Below, in pieces: positions 17,809 to 26,859 of a stretch of DNA of 64,000 nt. Numbering within the stretch: the first letter of the stretch is position 1; each line of letters begins with the position of its first letter. The notes under the pieces are model-generated. The model was given only the letters and a program-made list of their open reading frames with translations, had not been told where the DNA came from and searched no databases. The position numbers and the translations under genes were made by a program. Source of the stretch: Phycisphaerae bacterium (GTDB lineage: Bacteria > Planctomycetota > Phycisphaerae > UBA1845); assembly GCA_029260165.1 (NCBI GenBank), contig JAJDDT010000050.1:1-64000 (forward strand), in the 5' to 3' direction.

Positions 17809-19814
17809 CGCGATATCGAATTCACAGTGAAGAGGTTTGCGTACCATGTCGGTGGATCGCCCGTCGCAAATGACTCGATGTGCTCCAGGCCCAGGGGCGT
17901 GAGCGAGTCAAACATTCCCGGCGTAATCTCGTCGGGAAATCCGTACCGCGACCGACGCAACCTCGAAATCTCCGCCCGGTTCACGAGCACATGCGAATAA
18001 CCCTGACTGGTCAACCAGTTCATGATGTCGGCCTGCGATGTTGCGTTTCTGATGGCTGTCACAAACGGATTGCGATTGAACACAACACAATAGTCGACAT
18101 CCGGTTGAACATAGAACGCCTTGGCGTCACCAATCATGAGCACTTTCGCATCCGCAGGAAACGAGGCATCGTTGAGAACTGACAAGTGTTCGTACCCCGC
18201 ACCCTGCCCGGTCGTGAAGAATTCGGTCGCACCCTCCCACGCAAGACGCTGACCTTCATGGTAGAAATGTTGTTGGTACAAACCCCACATGTGGTACCCG
18301 TTGAAAATCACGCCGGCAACGATAATCGTCGTCATCGTCCATGTGTGTCGGGATGATGGCCTGTCGCGAGCAACCCGCCCCCCCAGCAGGACAAGCGGAA
18401 TGATCAGCGGAACGGCAAACCGCGCGTAAAGGTGTGTCAGTCCGACCCACGCAAGGAATTGCAACACCAGCATACCTGCCAACAACACATCCAGTCGCGA
18501 TCGCCGCATGAACACCATTGCCCACGCCGCGAGGATAAACAAGACCGGACCGAAGCGCTGATTGGGGTCAGCCAGGATGCGTTTCCACGTTAGTCGCGCG
18601 CGATCTGCGATCGAAGACTCGTCCGGGGCGGGTCTGTGCGAATCAACGAAATGACGTGCCTCCGCCTCTCCCCAACCGTCCGGATACGACGCGAACACAT
18701 TGCTCGCGAGCGGAAAAACCGGATTGCCGGTCAGAACCGTATTTTTGACAAGCCAGGGCGAAAATGCTGCCAGGCAACCCGTGGCCACAAGTGCGGCGCT
18801 GCGACAACGTTGCGCCAAGGTTCCGCGTGTCGAAGCCGCGAGCAGTACCAGGGGAGCTGCGATCATCGGGATGGCTGTGTATTTGCAGCCGCACGCGAAT
18901 CCGGCAAGCAGACCGGAAGTCGTCAGCCACCGCCGGCGTTGCGATTCGGTCACCTCGGGATCGGACGCACGCAACAGCGCACCTGTCGCGACGAATCCGA
19001 AGAAGAGCATCAAATTCTCGACGTACGCAATGCCGGACAAATAGACAATCCACCCCGTCGAACCCGCCAAAAGCGCGCTGACGATGCCGACCCGCTTTCC
19101 ATAATGACGCCCGATGACAAAAGCCGCCAGCAGGCATCCGACCCCAATGAGTGCGTTGAGAATTTTCGCGGTGGCTGCCCCGGCGTAGACGTCGTCGACG
19201 ACAATCATGCTGAGCAGATACAACATCTCTGCGTTGGCGGGGAAGTGGCCATAGACATTGTGAGGCGTGCTCGTGATCTGCTCCGCGGCGAGGTATTCCC
19301 TCGGAAGCTCGAGATGATATTCGAGCACGTCGTAGCCACTGCCCTCCTCCTGCCAGAGTACTCCGGGCGGGGTGACGGACACGATGACAATCAGGGAGAG
19401 AAACGGCGATACCAACAGCAACAACCATCGCAATGACGATTGTTCAATCTGTTGGGATGGCCTCCGCCAACCACCATGGCGAAAGGACCACGCCCCGACA
19501 GATCCCAAAATAATCAGCAGGACAATCCAGAGGGTCTGCTGCATGAGTCCCAAACTGCCGAGAATGAGAACCCCCGTCGAAACGACGCCAAGCCCGAACG
19601 CCACGCCGACGAGCAGTTTCCAACGGAATTCGACGTTTTCACCCAACAGCACGCGAGCCAGTCGCGTTCCGATCAGCGTCGCTGCCACCAGAATCAGGAC
19701 CGCCGGCAGACCGTCGATCACAAACAGAAGCAGCGCGGTGGGAGATTCGATGCAGACGCCGGCAATGACCAACGCAGCAGGAATCCCGGGAAACCATCTG
19801 GTGTCATGTTTCAT
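17805..19814 (-). CDS. GT-C type membrane glycosyltransferase
   Basis: 669 aa with about a dozen hydrophobic helices. An acidic loop after the first helices (QEEGSGYDVLEYHLELPREYL) sits where lipid-phosphate-sugar transferases (ArnT/PMT-like, family 39) hold their catalytic Asp. The C-terminal ~180 residues form a soluble domain. It would use polyprenyl-linked sugar outside the membrane; acceptor unknown. It ends convergently with tatD. Confidence 0.7.
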   Translation of the reverse strand: MKHDTRWFPGIPAALVIAGVCIESPTALLLFVIDGLPAVLILVAATLIGTRLARVLLGENVEFRWKLLVGVAFGLGVVSTGVLILGSLGLMQQTLWIVLLIILGSVGAWSFRHGGWRRPSQQIEQSSLRWLLLLVSPFLSLIVIVSVTPPGVLWQEEGSGYDVLEYHLELPREYLAAEQITSTPHNVYGHFPANAEMLYLLSMIVVDDVYAGAATAKILNALIGVGCLLAAFVIGRHYGKRVGIVSALLAGSTGWIVYLSGIAYVENLMLFFGFVATGALLRASDPEVTESQRRRWLTTSGLLAGFACGCKYTAIPMIAAPLVLLAASTRGTLAQRCRSAALVATGCLAAFSPWLVKNTVLTGNPVFPLASNVFASYPDGWGEAEARHFVDSHRPAPDESSIADRARLTWKRILADPNQRFGPVLFILAAWAMVFMRRSRLDVLLAGMLVLQFLAWVGLTHLYARFAVPLIIPLVLLGGRVARDRPSSRHTWTMTTIIVAGVIFNGYHMWGLYQQHFYHEGQRLAWEGATEFFTTGQGAGYEHLSVLNDASFPADAKVLMIGDAKAFYVQPDVDYCVVFNRNPFVTAIRNATSQADIMNWLTSQGYSHVLVNRAEISRLRRSRYGFPDEITPGMFDSLTPLGLEHIESFATGDPPTWYANLFTVNSISR

Positions 19815-20054
19815 GTTGATGGCAGTTTAACCGGGATGGTACGAGTCTGGCAGCCTGGTAAATCGCCTTGTTCGACAGGAATGTCAGCATGATCGACGCT
19901 GTTTTGCGCAGGATCAAGTGACCTGTCCCCGTTTCATGTACCAGGTGTTGTGAGAAACGATCCAGGCCGGTCTCACCACTCGCGAGTAAATCGACAGGCC
20001 GCAAGGCGATAAGTCTCCCTGCCGGCGAAATATGGAACCGTGCAATTCAACTAC

Positions 20055-20741
20055 TCAACACACCCGGTCCCCGATGGTCGCCAACGACGGGAACCAGAAG
20101 TTGAATTGTCGGCGACGGATGTTGGAAAGCCCCGCCTTTTCAAAATACCCGTTCATCACAGGCCACGGTGCGTGATACACACCATGCTCGATGCGGCTGA
20201 TGACCACATCAAATACAAACCACCCGATCACGCAATCGCGAAAGCCGTCGATAATCATGACGCGACCGTCGCGATCCAGCACGCGGTGCATCTCAGCCAC
20301 AGCGGCGTCCTGCTTCGGATAGTGATGGAAGGAGTTCGAGCAGGTGACCATGTCGAAAGAGCCGTCGTCAAAAGGTAGAAACTCGCTGTCGGCGTTGACG
20401 AAACGGGCTTTGTGGTCGATCCCGAAATGTTTCGCCTTGGCCGTCGCAACCCCACACATCTTCGGACAAAAGTCCAGCCCCACGATGGTGGCAGGCAACG
20501 GTGACTCGGCAAGCGTCCTTGCGAGCGTTCCCGTGGCGCAACCGATGTCCAGCACGCGAACAGGTCGTTGATGTTCATGATGCCAGCGCGCGATTTCCTC
20601 CATCGCGAAAATGTAAGACGGGCGAAACAGGAAGTAATTCAACAGCGATCGATCATACGTTCCTGCCCATGCCTGAAATTCCTCGCGCGCGTGCTGTTTC
20701 ATGTCGCGGGCGGACGGTCGTTGTGGTTCTACGAGGCTCAT
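20055..20741 (-). CDS. Class I SAM-dependent methyltransferase
   Basis: 228 aa. The SAM-binding motif VLDIGCATGTLARTLAE, then VGLDFCPKM, NADSEFLPFDDGSFDMVTCSNSFHHYP and VLDRDGRVMIIDGF follow the UbiE/MenG pattern. The acceptor is not predictable. The 240 bases between this gene and the glycosyltransferase hold nothing recognisable. Confidence 0.85.
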   Translation of the reverse strand: MSLVEPQRPSARDMKQHAREEFQAWAGTYDRSLLNYFLFRPSYIFAMEEIARWHHEHQRPVRVLDIGCATGTLARTLAESPLPATIVGLDFCPKMCGVATAKAKHFGIDHKARFVNADSEFLPFDDGSFDMVTCSNSFHHYPKQDAAVAEMHRVLDRDGRVMIIDGFRDCVIGWFVFDVVISRIEHGVYHAPWPVMNGYFEKAGLSNIRRRQFNFWFPSLATIGDRVC

Positions 20742-20777
20742 GACGTGATGCTAATCGCAATTGCGATGTGCGCGCAT

Positions 20778-20808
20778 AAAAAAACGCCCCCGAAAAAACA
20801 GAGGCGTT
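20778..20808 (-). terminator. Intrinsic terminator after the FlgM-like gene
   Basis: On the minus strand, AACGCC...GGCGTT form a stem followed by a run of T, a few bases past the stop of the FlgM-like gene. Confidence 0.7.
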
Positions 20809-20823
20809 CAAAGGGGAATTGGG

Positions 20824-21126
20824 CTACGCGTGGAAATCGATTCTGTTGATTTCGGAGAGTACCTTGTCGATGGTCGCGTTGATCTTGTCAGGCGATTCAA
20901 ATACGCCTCGCGCAATCTCATCGCGGATACGATTGATCCGGTCGAGACGAACGTTCGAGAGGCTTTCCTGTGATGCAAGCTCGGAGGCCTGTCCGGAAAA
21001 CTGTACGGAATCCTGCTGATGGTCCGGGGTGGGCGTCCTGGCGCGCTGTGAAGCCTGTCGATCAGCATCAGGCTCGGTGACAAGTCTGATACCCGCTGTT
21101 CCGTTTGTGATGCGAAGCGAATCCAT
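20824..21126 (-). CDS. FlgM-like anti-sigma factor
   Basis: 100 aa. The second half, VRLDRINRIRDEIARGVFESPDKINATIDKVLSEI, matches the FlgM pattern (VRPEKVxxIRxxIxxGxYxxPxKIDxxAxxLLxxL), the inhibitor of the flagellar sigma factor sigma-28. The N-terminal half is disordered and polar. No flagellar gene is nearby and no clear sigma-28 promoter was found. The 317-base gap upstream (21127-21443) holds nothing else I can assign. Confidence 0.65.
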   Translation of the reverse strand: MDSLRITNGTAGIRLVTEPDADRQASQRARTPTPDHQQDSVQFSGQASELASQESLSNVRLDRINRIRDEIARGVFESPDKINATIDKVLSEINRIDFHA

Positions 21127-21443
21127 AGTGAGTCACACCGTATCGGTCGAAGTCGGGCTTCGATCCGATCCTGGGTCCTGCCTGAAACGCGTTCGTCCGT
21201 GAACGGTGCGGGCGTATGTTTCGAGAATCCCTGCGGCAAACCCGATGCCCCGTCCCTGAAGCACCCAAAGCACACCGCCAACTGGCTACCCGAAGTATCG
21301 ACGCCGATGGTTATCAGTCTTGAGGAAAAGTGTGATAACAATTCTGGCAGGCAGGATTCTGCGGTGGCCAACCCGGTCGCAGTCACGCTGCGAAAAACAC
21401 GCCGAAGGGAAAATCTGCGGCTGCTGCCGTGCAGGTGCGGTTT

Positions 21444-22037
21444 TTATAGGAACCGCGAAGCCACCATGATCAGGAAGGTCAGTCCCGCACCCAACATGGC
21501 AGGGCCGACTTTTTTCGGCGAGGCTGCCAAACCCTGTTTCTGAATGAATGGCTGGATGACCGAATCGCTGCTGAGGTAGCGGACAGCCACTCCGCAGACG
21601 ATCACCATTGGCGACAGAATCATCAGGTTGATGTTGTGCAGGCCAGCCACATGTCCGATAATACCGAACCCCGCGATCATTCCAAACGTGTACAGCAGCG
21701 TCGTGCCGGCCCACCAACCCCACAACTGAAACCCAAACAAGCCAATGGCTGCCACAACCAGGACAATCGACGGGAGCAAACCCGCGGCAATGGAAGCGAT
21801 GGAGCCTTGAAAGACGGTTGACGCGCCAGGAGCGATGATAGCGCCCGCAGCCAGAATCAGCAGGAAAACCGCACTGATCTGCACACCAGCGGTGTTGGCT
21901 GTTTCGGCCTTTCGGACGACAAACGGCTCGGGTGCGATCTGGGGGCTGGCATCTGACGAGCCAACCGATGCGCGCGGCGGACCGGAAAGGTGCCGGGCTT
22001 GTTTCGACGTATCCTGGATATCTTGTTTGGTGGTCAT
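21444..22037 (-). CDS. Small integral membrane protein
   Basis: 197 aa. A polar N-terminal 45 residues is followed by four or five hydrophobic helices (VFLLILAAGAIIAPG, LLPSIVLVVAAIGLFGF, LLYTFGMIAGFGIIGHVAGL, MILSPMVIVCGVAV, and a final helix at the C-terminus). No motif or family was recognised. It stands alone between the FlgM-like and phosphatase genes. Confidence 0.65.
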   Translation of the reverse strand: MTTKQDIQDTSKQARHLSGPPRASVGSSDASPQIAPEPFVVRKAETANTAGVQISAVFLLILAAGAIIAPGASTVFQGSIASIAAGLLPSIVLVVAAIGLFGFQLWGWWAGTTLLYTFGMIAGFGIIGHVAGLHNINLMILSPMVIVCGVAVRYLSSDSVIQPFIQKQGLAASPKKVGPAMLGAGLTFLIMVASRFL

Positions 22038-22089
22038 ACGCAGAATATATCGGTTGGGGAGGACTGCGAATCAAGTTTGGCGCGGTCAT

Positions 22090-22944
22090 TCAGGCAATCG
22101 ATGCGAGGGGTCTGATAAGCCTGGCCAACTCGGCTGTCGAGAAGGGCTTTTTCAGATCAAACGGCAGGAAAACGCCGTGATTGTGGTCACTGGCCAGGAT
22201 AATCAGCTTGTCGTGTCGCACTTCAAATCCGGTCTCCTGCGGTTGATGCCCGCAGATGAATGTCCCGACGTCGAACGTGTCCGCCAGAAATTGCAGTGTC
22301 TCTTTGCTCTGGTTTCGGCCCCAGACGAGCGTGTAGGCGCTCCCGCCATCGTGGAGATCGATTGGTTCGGGGATGCGGTCGACGACGGTGGGGTCGAATT
22401 GGGGCAGGTCGCGATTGCCGGGCAGCGAGTGCGAGATCATGATTCGATTGGCGGTCTTGCCAGCCAGGGGCAGCGAGGCGAGGTAGTCGCAGATGGCTTC
22501 GAGCACCTTTGCGGAGTCATACCCGTAGGATTCGGCTAAACCGCGCTCGAAATCGTAGGTCACGACACGCCCGCCCTTGCAGATTTCCTTGCCGGTTAAT
22601 TGCGATAGTTCGTGGTTGCTCTGGAGGAAATGAACCTGGTCGGGGAACTCGATTTTCCATCGGACTGCGTCGAGGAGCACCTTGTGAGAATAATCCGGGA
22701 TGAGCGGTGCGTCGGGTTCGGCGTGGATGATTTCGTGCAGGATGACGTGTCGTGCGGGGGCGTGGTCGAGGTCGCAGTATTTTTTGAGTCGATCGAAATT
22801 GCGATCGTGCCCGTGCAGGTCGCCGGTCATGACGAGCTGCCCGTAGTCGGGGAAAATGAGCAGAGAGCCGTCGCGCAGGGGGTCCTCGCGGTTCAGGGCG
22901 GCTGCCTGTCGAAAAATGTCTGCGGCTGCGGAGGCGTCAATCAT
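22090..22944 (-). CDS. Calcineurin-like metallophosphatase
   Basis: 284 aa. Metal motifs are MTGDLHGHDRNFDRL, FLQSNHELSQL and FICGHQP, the order of the PPP-type (serine/threonine or bis-nucleotide) phosphatases. The start MIDASAAADIF begins 13 bases after the kinase stop; the longer ORF would overlap the kinase. Its position directly behind a protein kinase suggests it reverses that kinase's phosphorylations, but this is inferred from order only. Confidence 0.8.
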   Translation of the reverse strand: MIDASAAADIFRQAAALNREDPLRDGSLLIFPDYGQLVMTGDLHGHDRNFDRLKKYCDLDHAPARHVILHEIIHAEPDAPLIPDYSHKVLLDAVRWKIEFPDQVHFLQSNHELSQLTGKEICKGGRVVTYDFERGLAESYGYDSAKVLEAICDYLASLPLAGKTANRIMISHSLPGNRDLPQFDPTVVDRIPEPIDLHDGGSAYTLVWGRNQSKETLQFLADTFDVGTFICGHQPQETGFEVRHDKLIILASDHNHGVFLPFDLKKPFSTAELARLIRPLASIA

Positions 22945-22957
22945 GGTGGATTTTGGT

Positions 22958-23821
22958 TTAATTTTTCCGGGCCGAGCGTGTAGCATCCTGGGGCAGCTTT
23001 TTGTCGGTGTCCAACCCACCGTTGAGAATATCTTCCGCTACGTTCAGGCGGGAAATCAGTTGGTGCATGTCTTTCGGTCGATTCTGGGGGTTTTCTGTAC
23101 AACAGTCCATCACAAGTGCGGACAAGGTGGCTGGTATCTCCTCGTTTATCTCCTTCGGTGTTCGTTTCAACCCCTTGATTGTATTCGATTCCGAGTGCCC
23201 CTGCATGTCCGTCGGAAAAGTGTGGCCTGTCAGGACCCAGTACATAGTTGCGCCGAGATTGAAGACGTCGGTTCGCTCGTCGAGGGGCATCTTGCGGACC
23301 TGTTCGGGTGCGATGTAGTCCGGGGTTCCCTGGATGCGGTCCTTTTTATGGCCTATGGGGCAGCTTTGGCCGAAATCGATGATTTTGACGGCGTCACCGT
23401 CGATGAGAATGTTGTTTGGTTTGATATCGGCGTGGACGAATCCCGCCTTGTGCAAGCTGTGCAGCGCCTCGGCGATTTTTTTGAACAGCGCGATGGACCT
23501 GGGCAACTGCTCGGGCCTGATGTCATCGAGTGTTTGGCCTGTGACGTATTCCATCAGTATCAGCAGTTCGCGGGTTTTGAACCATTTTCGCGTACGTTGG
23601 ATGTCGAGACTCCTGCGCAGGGACGGGTGGTCGATTTGGCTGCTGACGGCGAATTCGTTTTCCGCCTGCTCGATGAATCGGTCGTCGTCGGGTCCGTTGC
23701 GAACGACGCGTTTGAGGGCGAAGGAGTCTCCGGATTTATCGCAGACGACGCGGGAGATGGTTGAGCGCGCACCGACGCCGATCTGCGAGATGGTACGATA
23801 CCCTGGCCAAGACGTCGGCAT
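22958..23821 (-). CDS. Serine/threonine protein kinase
   Basis: 287 aa Hanks-type kinase domain with almost no extra sequence. The glycine loop is atypical (IGVGARSTISRV), the ATP lysine is in FALKRV, the catalytic loop is HADIKPNN (Ala replaces Arg of HRD, so a non-RD kinase), then DFGQ and GTPDYIAPEQ. No membrane segment or sensor domain is present, so it is cytoplasmic. It is first in a two-gene unit with the phosphatase. Confidence 0.9.
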   Translation of the reverse strand: MPTSWPGYRTISQIGVGARSTISRVVCDKSGDSFALKRVVRNGPDDDRFIEQAENEFAVSSQIDHPSLRRSLDIQRTRKWFKTRELLILMEYVTGQTLDDIRPEQLPRSIALFKKIAEALHSLHKAGFVHADIKPNNILIDGDAVKIIDFGQSCPIGHKKDRIQGTPDYIAPEQVRKMPLDERTDVFNLGATMYWVLTGHTFPTDMQGHSESNTIKGLKRTPKEINEEIPATLSALVMDCCTENPQNRPKDMHQLISRLNVAEDILNGGLDTDKKLPQDATRSARKN

Positions 23822-23960
23822 GGTTTTCTACATTCCTTTCCAGGGATTCCGGAGCCGTCGAGCGAAGCCCCGAGTATAATCAGTTTCGTTCAGGCTGTCA
23901 GGCGTCGTCTTCTCTGGCAGAAGGCGTCGTCTTTGTTTACCCTTGGGGAGCGTGTGTCTC

Positions 23961-23980
23961 ACCGGACAGCCGTGTCCGGT
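23961..23980. promoter_or_regulatory. Perfect hairpin upstream of fabG
   Basis: ACCGGACA-GCCG-TGTCCGGT, an 8-bp perfect stem 38 bases before the fabG start. It could be an operator or a leader hairpin. Just upstream, GGCGTCGTCTT occurs twice within 30 bases. Confidence 0.35.
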
Positions 23981-24018
23981 CACGTCGCGGCGTTTCAGGT
24001 TATTGAAAGGGGAACCCG

Positions 24019-24765
24019 ATGGGAGAACTGATCGACAGGGTATCGCTGATCACCGGCGGATCGCGTGGGATTGGCAGGGCGTGCTGTTTTGCGCTGGCGT
24101 CGGACAAGAGCAATATCGCACTGAACTACAACAAGTCATCCGGAGCGGCTGACAAGGCAGTGGCAGAGTTGGAAGGCAAGGGGGTTCGCGCGAAGGCTTA
24201 TCAGGCGGACGTCTCGAACGCGGAGCAGACCAAGCGGATGATGGACCAGATTCTCGATGATTTCGGTCGGGTCGACGTGATCGTCAACAATGCGGGGATC
24301 ACACGGGATCGGTCGTTCATGAAGATGACGGTTGATCAATGGCATCAGGTTTTGCTGGTGAACCTCGACGGTCCGTTCAATGTGACGAGTGGGTTGTTGC
24401 CGCAGATGGTTGAGCGTGGTTGGGGTCGGATTATCAACATTACGTCGATCGTTGCGCAGATGGGTAATTTCGGGCAGTCGAATTATGCGGTGGCTAAGGG
24501 CGGCATGATCGCGTTTACGAAATCGCTTGCGCGGGAAGTCGCGGTCAAGGGCGTGACGGTTAATGCGGTCGCACCGGGGTTTATCGAGACGGATATGACG
24601 GCTGCCGTTCCTGAGAAGGTGTTGGATACGGTTCGCCAAATGACGCCGATGGGTCGATTGGGTCGTCCGGAAGAGGTGGCGAGGGCGGTTCGGTTCCTGG
24701 CTGCTCCGCAGGCGTCGTTCATCACCGGACAGGTGGTGAATATCAACGGCGGGATGTACATGTGA
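24019..24765 (+). CDS. fabG: 3-oxoacyl-ACP reductase
   Basis: 248 aa short-chain dehydrogenase. The NADP-binding motif is LITGGSRGIGRA, the NNAG motif is VNNAGITRD, and the catalytic Ser-Tyr-Lys are in NITSIVAQ and NYAVAKGG. The final INGGMYM is typical of FabG, the reductase of the fatty-acid elongation cycle. AAAGGGGA precedes the start. No other fab gene is adjacent. Confidence 0.9.
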   Translation: MGELIDRVSLITGGSRGIGRACCFALASDKSNIALNYNKSSGAADKAVAELEGKGVRAKAYQADVSNAEQTKRMMDQILDDFGRVDVIVNNAGITRDRSFMKMTVDQWHQVLLVNLDGPFNVTSGLLPQMVERGWGRIINITSIVAQMGNFGQSNYAVAKGGMIAFTKSLAREVAVKGVTVNAVAPGFIETDMTAAVPEKVLDTVRQMTPMGRLGRPEEVARAVRFLAAPQASFITGQVVNINGGMYM

Positions 24766-24790
24766 CTCGTGGAAACCGGAGTTTTTTCGC

Positions 24791-26506
24791 ATGAATCGAA
24801 CGATTTTGTTGGTTTTGGTTTTGGGGAGTTTTGGATACGCCAATGCGCGGGTCGAGCAATCCGGAGAACGTTTGCAGTCGCTGAGCCGACGGTATCTGGA
24901 GGCGTACTGGGCGTTTTATCCGTTTCGCGCGGTCCACGCCGGGCTTCATGTTTACGACGGGGTGATTCCGGACCGGGCTGAACCGTCGATACAGCGGTGG
25001 ATCCGATACAATCGCGGGGTATTGGCGGAGCTGGATTCGATTGGATCGTCCGGGCTTGATGCTGAGCGGCGAATCGACTGGTCGATTTTGCATCACACCG
25101 CAGCCAACGAGGTTTTTGTCCTTGATGAGCTTCGTGATTATCGACTGAAACCGACGACGTATGATATTGGCTGGGGCGTGTTAGCGTTGATCCGCCGCGA
25201 CTACGCGCCGTTGTCCGAGCGCATGCGGTCTGCGACGGCACTTCTGTCGCAGGTGCCGGAATATCTGAGACAGGGGGAAGCGAACCTCGATGAACACCTC
25301 CCGTCGGTCTTCGTGCAAGTCTCGCTCAAGTCCCTGCGCGGGACGGCGGACTTTGTTCGTGATGACGTGGCTGGCGCGTTCGCGGGGGTGGAGGATCGGG
25401 AGGCGCAGATTCGCCTGAAAACAGCGAGCAAGGCGGCGAGTGAGGCTATTCATGCGTTTGCAGATCACCTTGAGACAGAGAAGCTGCCAAACGCGCGGGA
25501 TGACTTCGCGATCGGTGAAAAAGCGTTTCGCAACATCGTCAGGTTAACCGAGGGTTTGGATATTCCGCTGGCCAGGCTTCGGGAAATCGGTGAGACGGAC
25601 CTGCAACGGAATCTCGCGCGTGCCCGGGAGATCACGAAGGCCAGATTCCCGGGCAGGACCGTGGCGGATGTTATGAAGATGATGTCGCAGGAGGTCTACA
25701 CGGCTGACACGTTGATTCCGTCAATCGCAAGGGAGGCGGAGTCTGTTCGGCAATTCTGCATTGATCGCGACATCATCACGATTCCGTCGGAGGTTCGCGC
25801 GCTGATCACGGAGACGCCGAAATTCGCTCGGTGGGCGACAGCGATGATGAGCACACCCGGTCCGTTCGAACAGAATGCGACCGAGGCGTATTACGACGTC
25901 ACCCCGGTTGATCCGACGTGGTCGCCGAAGGAGCAGGCGGAGTGGCTGGAGAATTTTAACAAGTCGGTCTCGTTGAACGTGACGGTGCACGAAGCGTACC
26001 CGGGGCATTATGTTCAATTTCTGCATTCGAATCGTGCGCGAAGCGATCTTCAGAAGGCGTTTACGAGTTACGCAGCCGTCGAGGGGTGGGCACACTATGC
26101 CGAGCAGATGATGGTTGAGGAGGGTTTTCAGGCGGATTCACCGCTCTACGAACTGGGGCAGCTTCAGGACGCGCTGCTTCGCAATTGCCGGTTTCTTTGC
26201 GCGATTGGGATGCACACCGACGGGATGACGGTGGCTGATGCGACGACGTTTTTCATGAAGAATTCGTTTCTGGGTGAACTGCCATCGAGACTTGAGGCGG
26301 AACGGGGGACGTTTGATCCGGGTTATTTCAAGTATACGTTGGGCAAGTTGCAAATCCTCGGTCTTCGCGAAGACTACCGCAGGAAGAAAGGCGCGAAGTA
26401 TTCACTTCGCGAATTTCACGACACGTTGCTGTCTCGCGGGATGCCGCCGGTCGAGGTCATTCGGGGATACATGCTGGGCCCCGGGGCTGGTCCGAGCCTG
26501 AAATAG
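24791..26506 (+). CDS. DUF885 family exported metallopeptidase-like protein
   Basis: 571 aa with a signal peptide (MNRTILLVLVLGSFGYANA). The DUF885 signature is clear: NVTVHEAYPGHYVQFLHS (HExxxGH-type zinc site) and YAAVEGWAHYAEQMMVEEG with the third ligand Glu. Family members are predicted secreted carboxypeptidase-like enzymes; the substrate is unknown. It follows fabG by 25 bases. Confidence 0.87.
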   Translation: MNRTILLVLVLGSFGYANARVEQSGERLQSLSRRYLEAYWAFYPFRAVHAGLHVYDGVIPDRAEPSIQRWIRYNRGVLAELDSIGSSGLDAERRIDWSILHHTAANEVFVLDELRDYRLKPTTYDIGWGVLALIRRDYAPLSERMRSATALLSQVPEYLRQGEANLDEHLPSVFVQVSLKSLRGTADFVRDDVAGAFAGVEDREAQIRLKTASKAASEAIHAFADHLETEKLPNARDDFAIGEKAFRNIVRLTEGLDIPLARLREIGETDLQRNLARAREITKARFPGRTVADVMKMMSQEVYTADTLIPSIAREAESVRQFCIDRDIITIPSEVRALITETPKFARWATAMMSTPGPFEQNATEAYYDVTPVDPTWSPKEQAEWLENFNKSVSLNVTVHEAYPGHYVQFLHSNRARSDLQKAFTSYAAVEGWAHYAEQMMVEEGFQADSPLYELGQLQDALLRNCRFLCAIGMHTDGMTVADATTFFMKNSFLGELPSRLEAERGTFDPGYFKYTLGKLQILGLREDYRRKKGAKYSLREFHDTLLSRGMPPVEVIRGYMLGPGAGPSLK

Positions 26507-26661
26507 GCGCGTTTGTCGGAGTCCGTCACAAACGCGACGATCCGACGGGCACGGTCACATCGCGCCTTTGCATATGTATGTTCTGCAGCGTCGCCCCACA
26601 TGGACGGGGTGGCCGGCGGTCCCGGTCGACCATGCACCGGCGGTACGCGTGCCCTGCGCGC

Positions 26662-26705
26662 AAAAACCCCGCGGCGGCCCCGGTCGCGAAACAGCTCGCG
26701 GGGTT
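26662..26705 (-). terminator. Intrinsic terminator of the mini-CRISPR RNA
   Basis: Minus strand: AACCCCGCG pairs with CGCGGGGTT around a 23-nt loop and is followed by T residues. It begins six bases after the second degenerate repeat. Confidence 0.65.
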
Positions 26706-26710
26706 CCGCA

Positions 26711-26746
26711 GGGTCAATGGGGCCACGACCCGAAGGCCGTGGAAAT
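26711..26746 (-). repeat. Degenerate CRISPR repeat 2 of the mini-array
   Basis: Minus strand begins ATTTCCACGG and ends GGCCCCATTGACCC; 27 of 36 positions match the main array repeat. Stem pairs CCACGGCC/GGTCGTGG enclose TTCG. Confidence 0.75.
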
Positions 26747-26784
26747 TGTCTCTCTCGCGAGAGATGCATACCGACCAAGACAAT

Positions 26785-26820
26785 CCTTCAATGGGGCTCC
26801 TTGATGGAGAAAAGGGGACT
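26785..26820 (-). repeat. Degenerate CRISPR repeat 1 of the mini-array
   Basis: Only the 3' end (CCCCATTGAAG, minus strand) is kept, plus weak similarity at the 5' end. It lies exactly one spacer length (38 nt) from repeat 2. Confidence 0.6.
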
Positions 26821-26830
26821 TTCTTGGCTC

Positions 26831-26859
26831 TTGACATAATTCTATCGGCTCCGCAGAAT
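26831..26859 (+). promoter_or_regulatory. Promoter facing the cas genes
   Basis: TTGACA, 17 bases, CAGAAT. Predicted start near 26866. It overlaps the minus-strand promoter of the mini-CRISPR unit, so the two should compete for RNA polymerase. Confidence 0.5.

Larger units (their letters stand above)
26662..26832 (-). ncRNA. CreR/CreA-like mini-CRISPR guide RNA
   Basis: Read on the minus strand: promoter, degenerate repeat 1 (26820-26785, ending CCCCATTGAAG like the array repeat), a 38-nt spacer (26784-26747), degenerate repeat 2 (26746-26711, 27 of 36 positions identical to the array repeat, stem kept and a TTCG loop in place of AAAA), then an intrinsic terminator. The predicted RNA is about 170 nt. 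If processed by the type I-G Cas6 activity it would give a crRNA-like guide with handle ATTGAAGG. The guide pairs with a site at 26881-26898. Single degenerate spacers of this form are known as CreA (antitoxin guides) and CreR (cas-regulating guides); which this is cannot be decided from sequence. Confidence 0.7.

Noticed and set aside
18643-19428. 261-aa ORF inside the glycosyltransferase gene
   Set aside because: It is an alternative frame of the membrane protein and has no domain pattern.
26581-26661. A third degenerate repeat beyond the mini-CRISPR terminator
   Set aside because: No TTCAATGG-like segment lies at the expected distance, and the terminator ends the unit.
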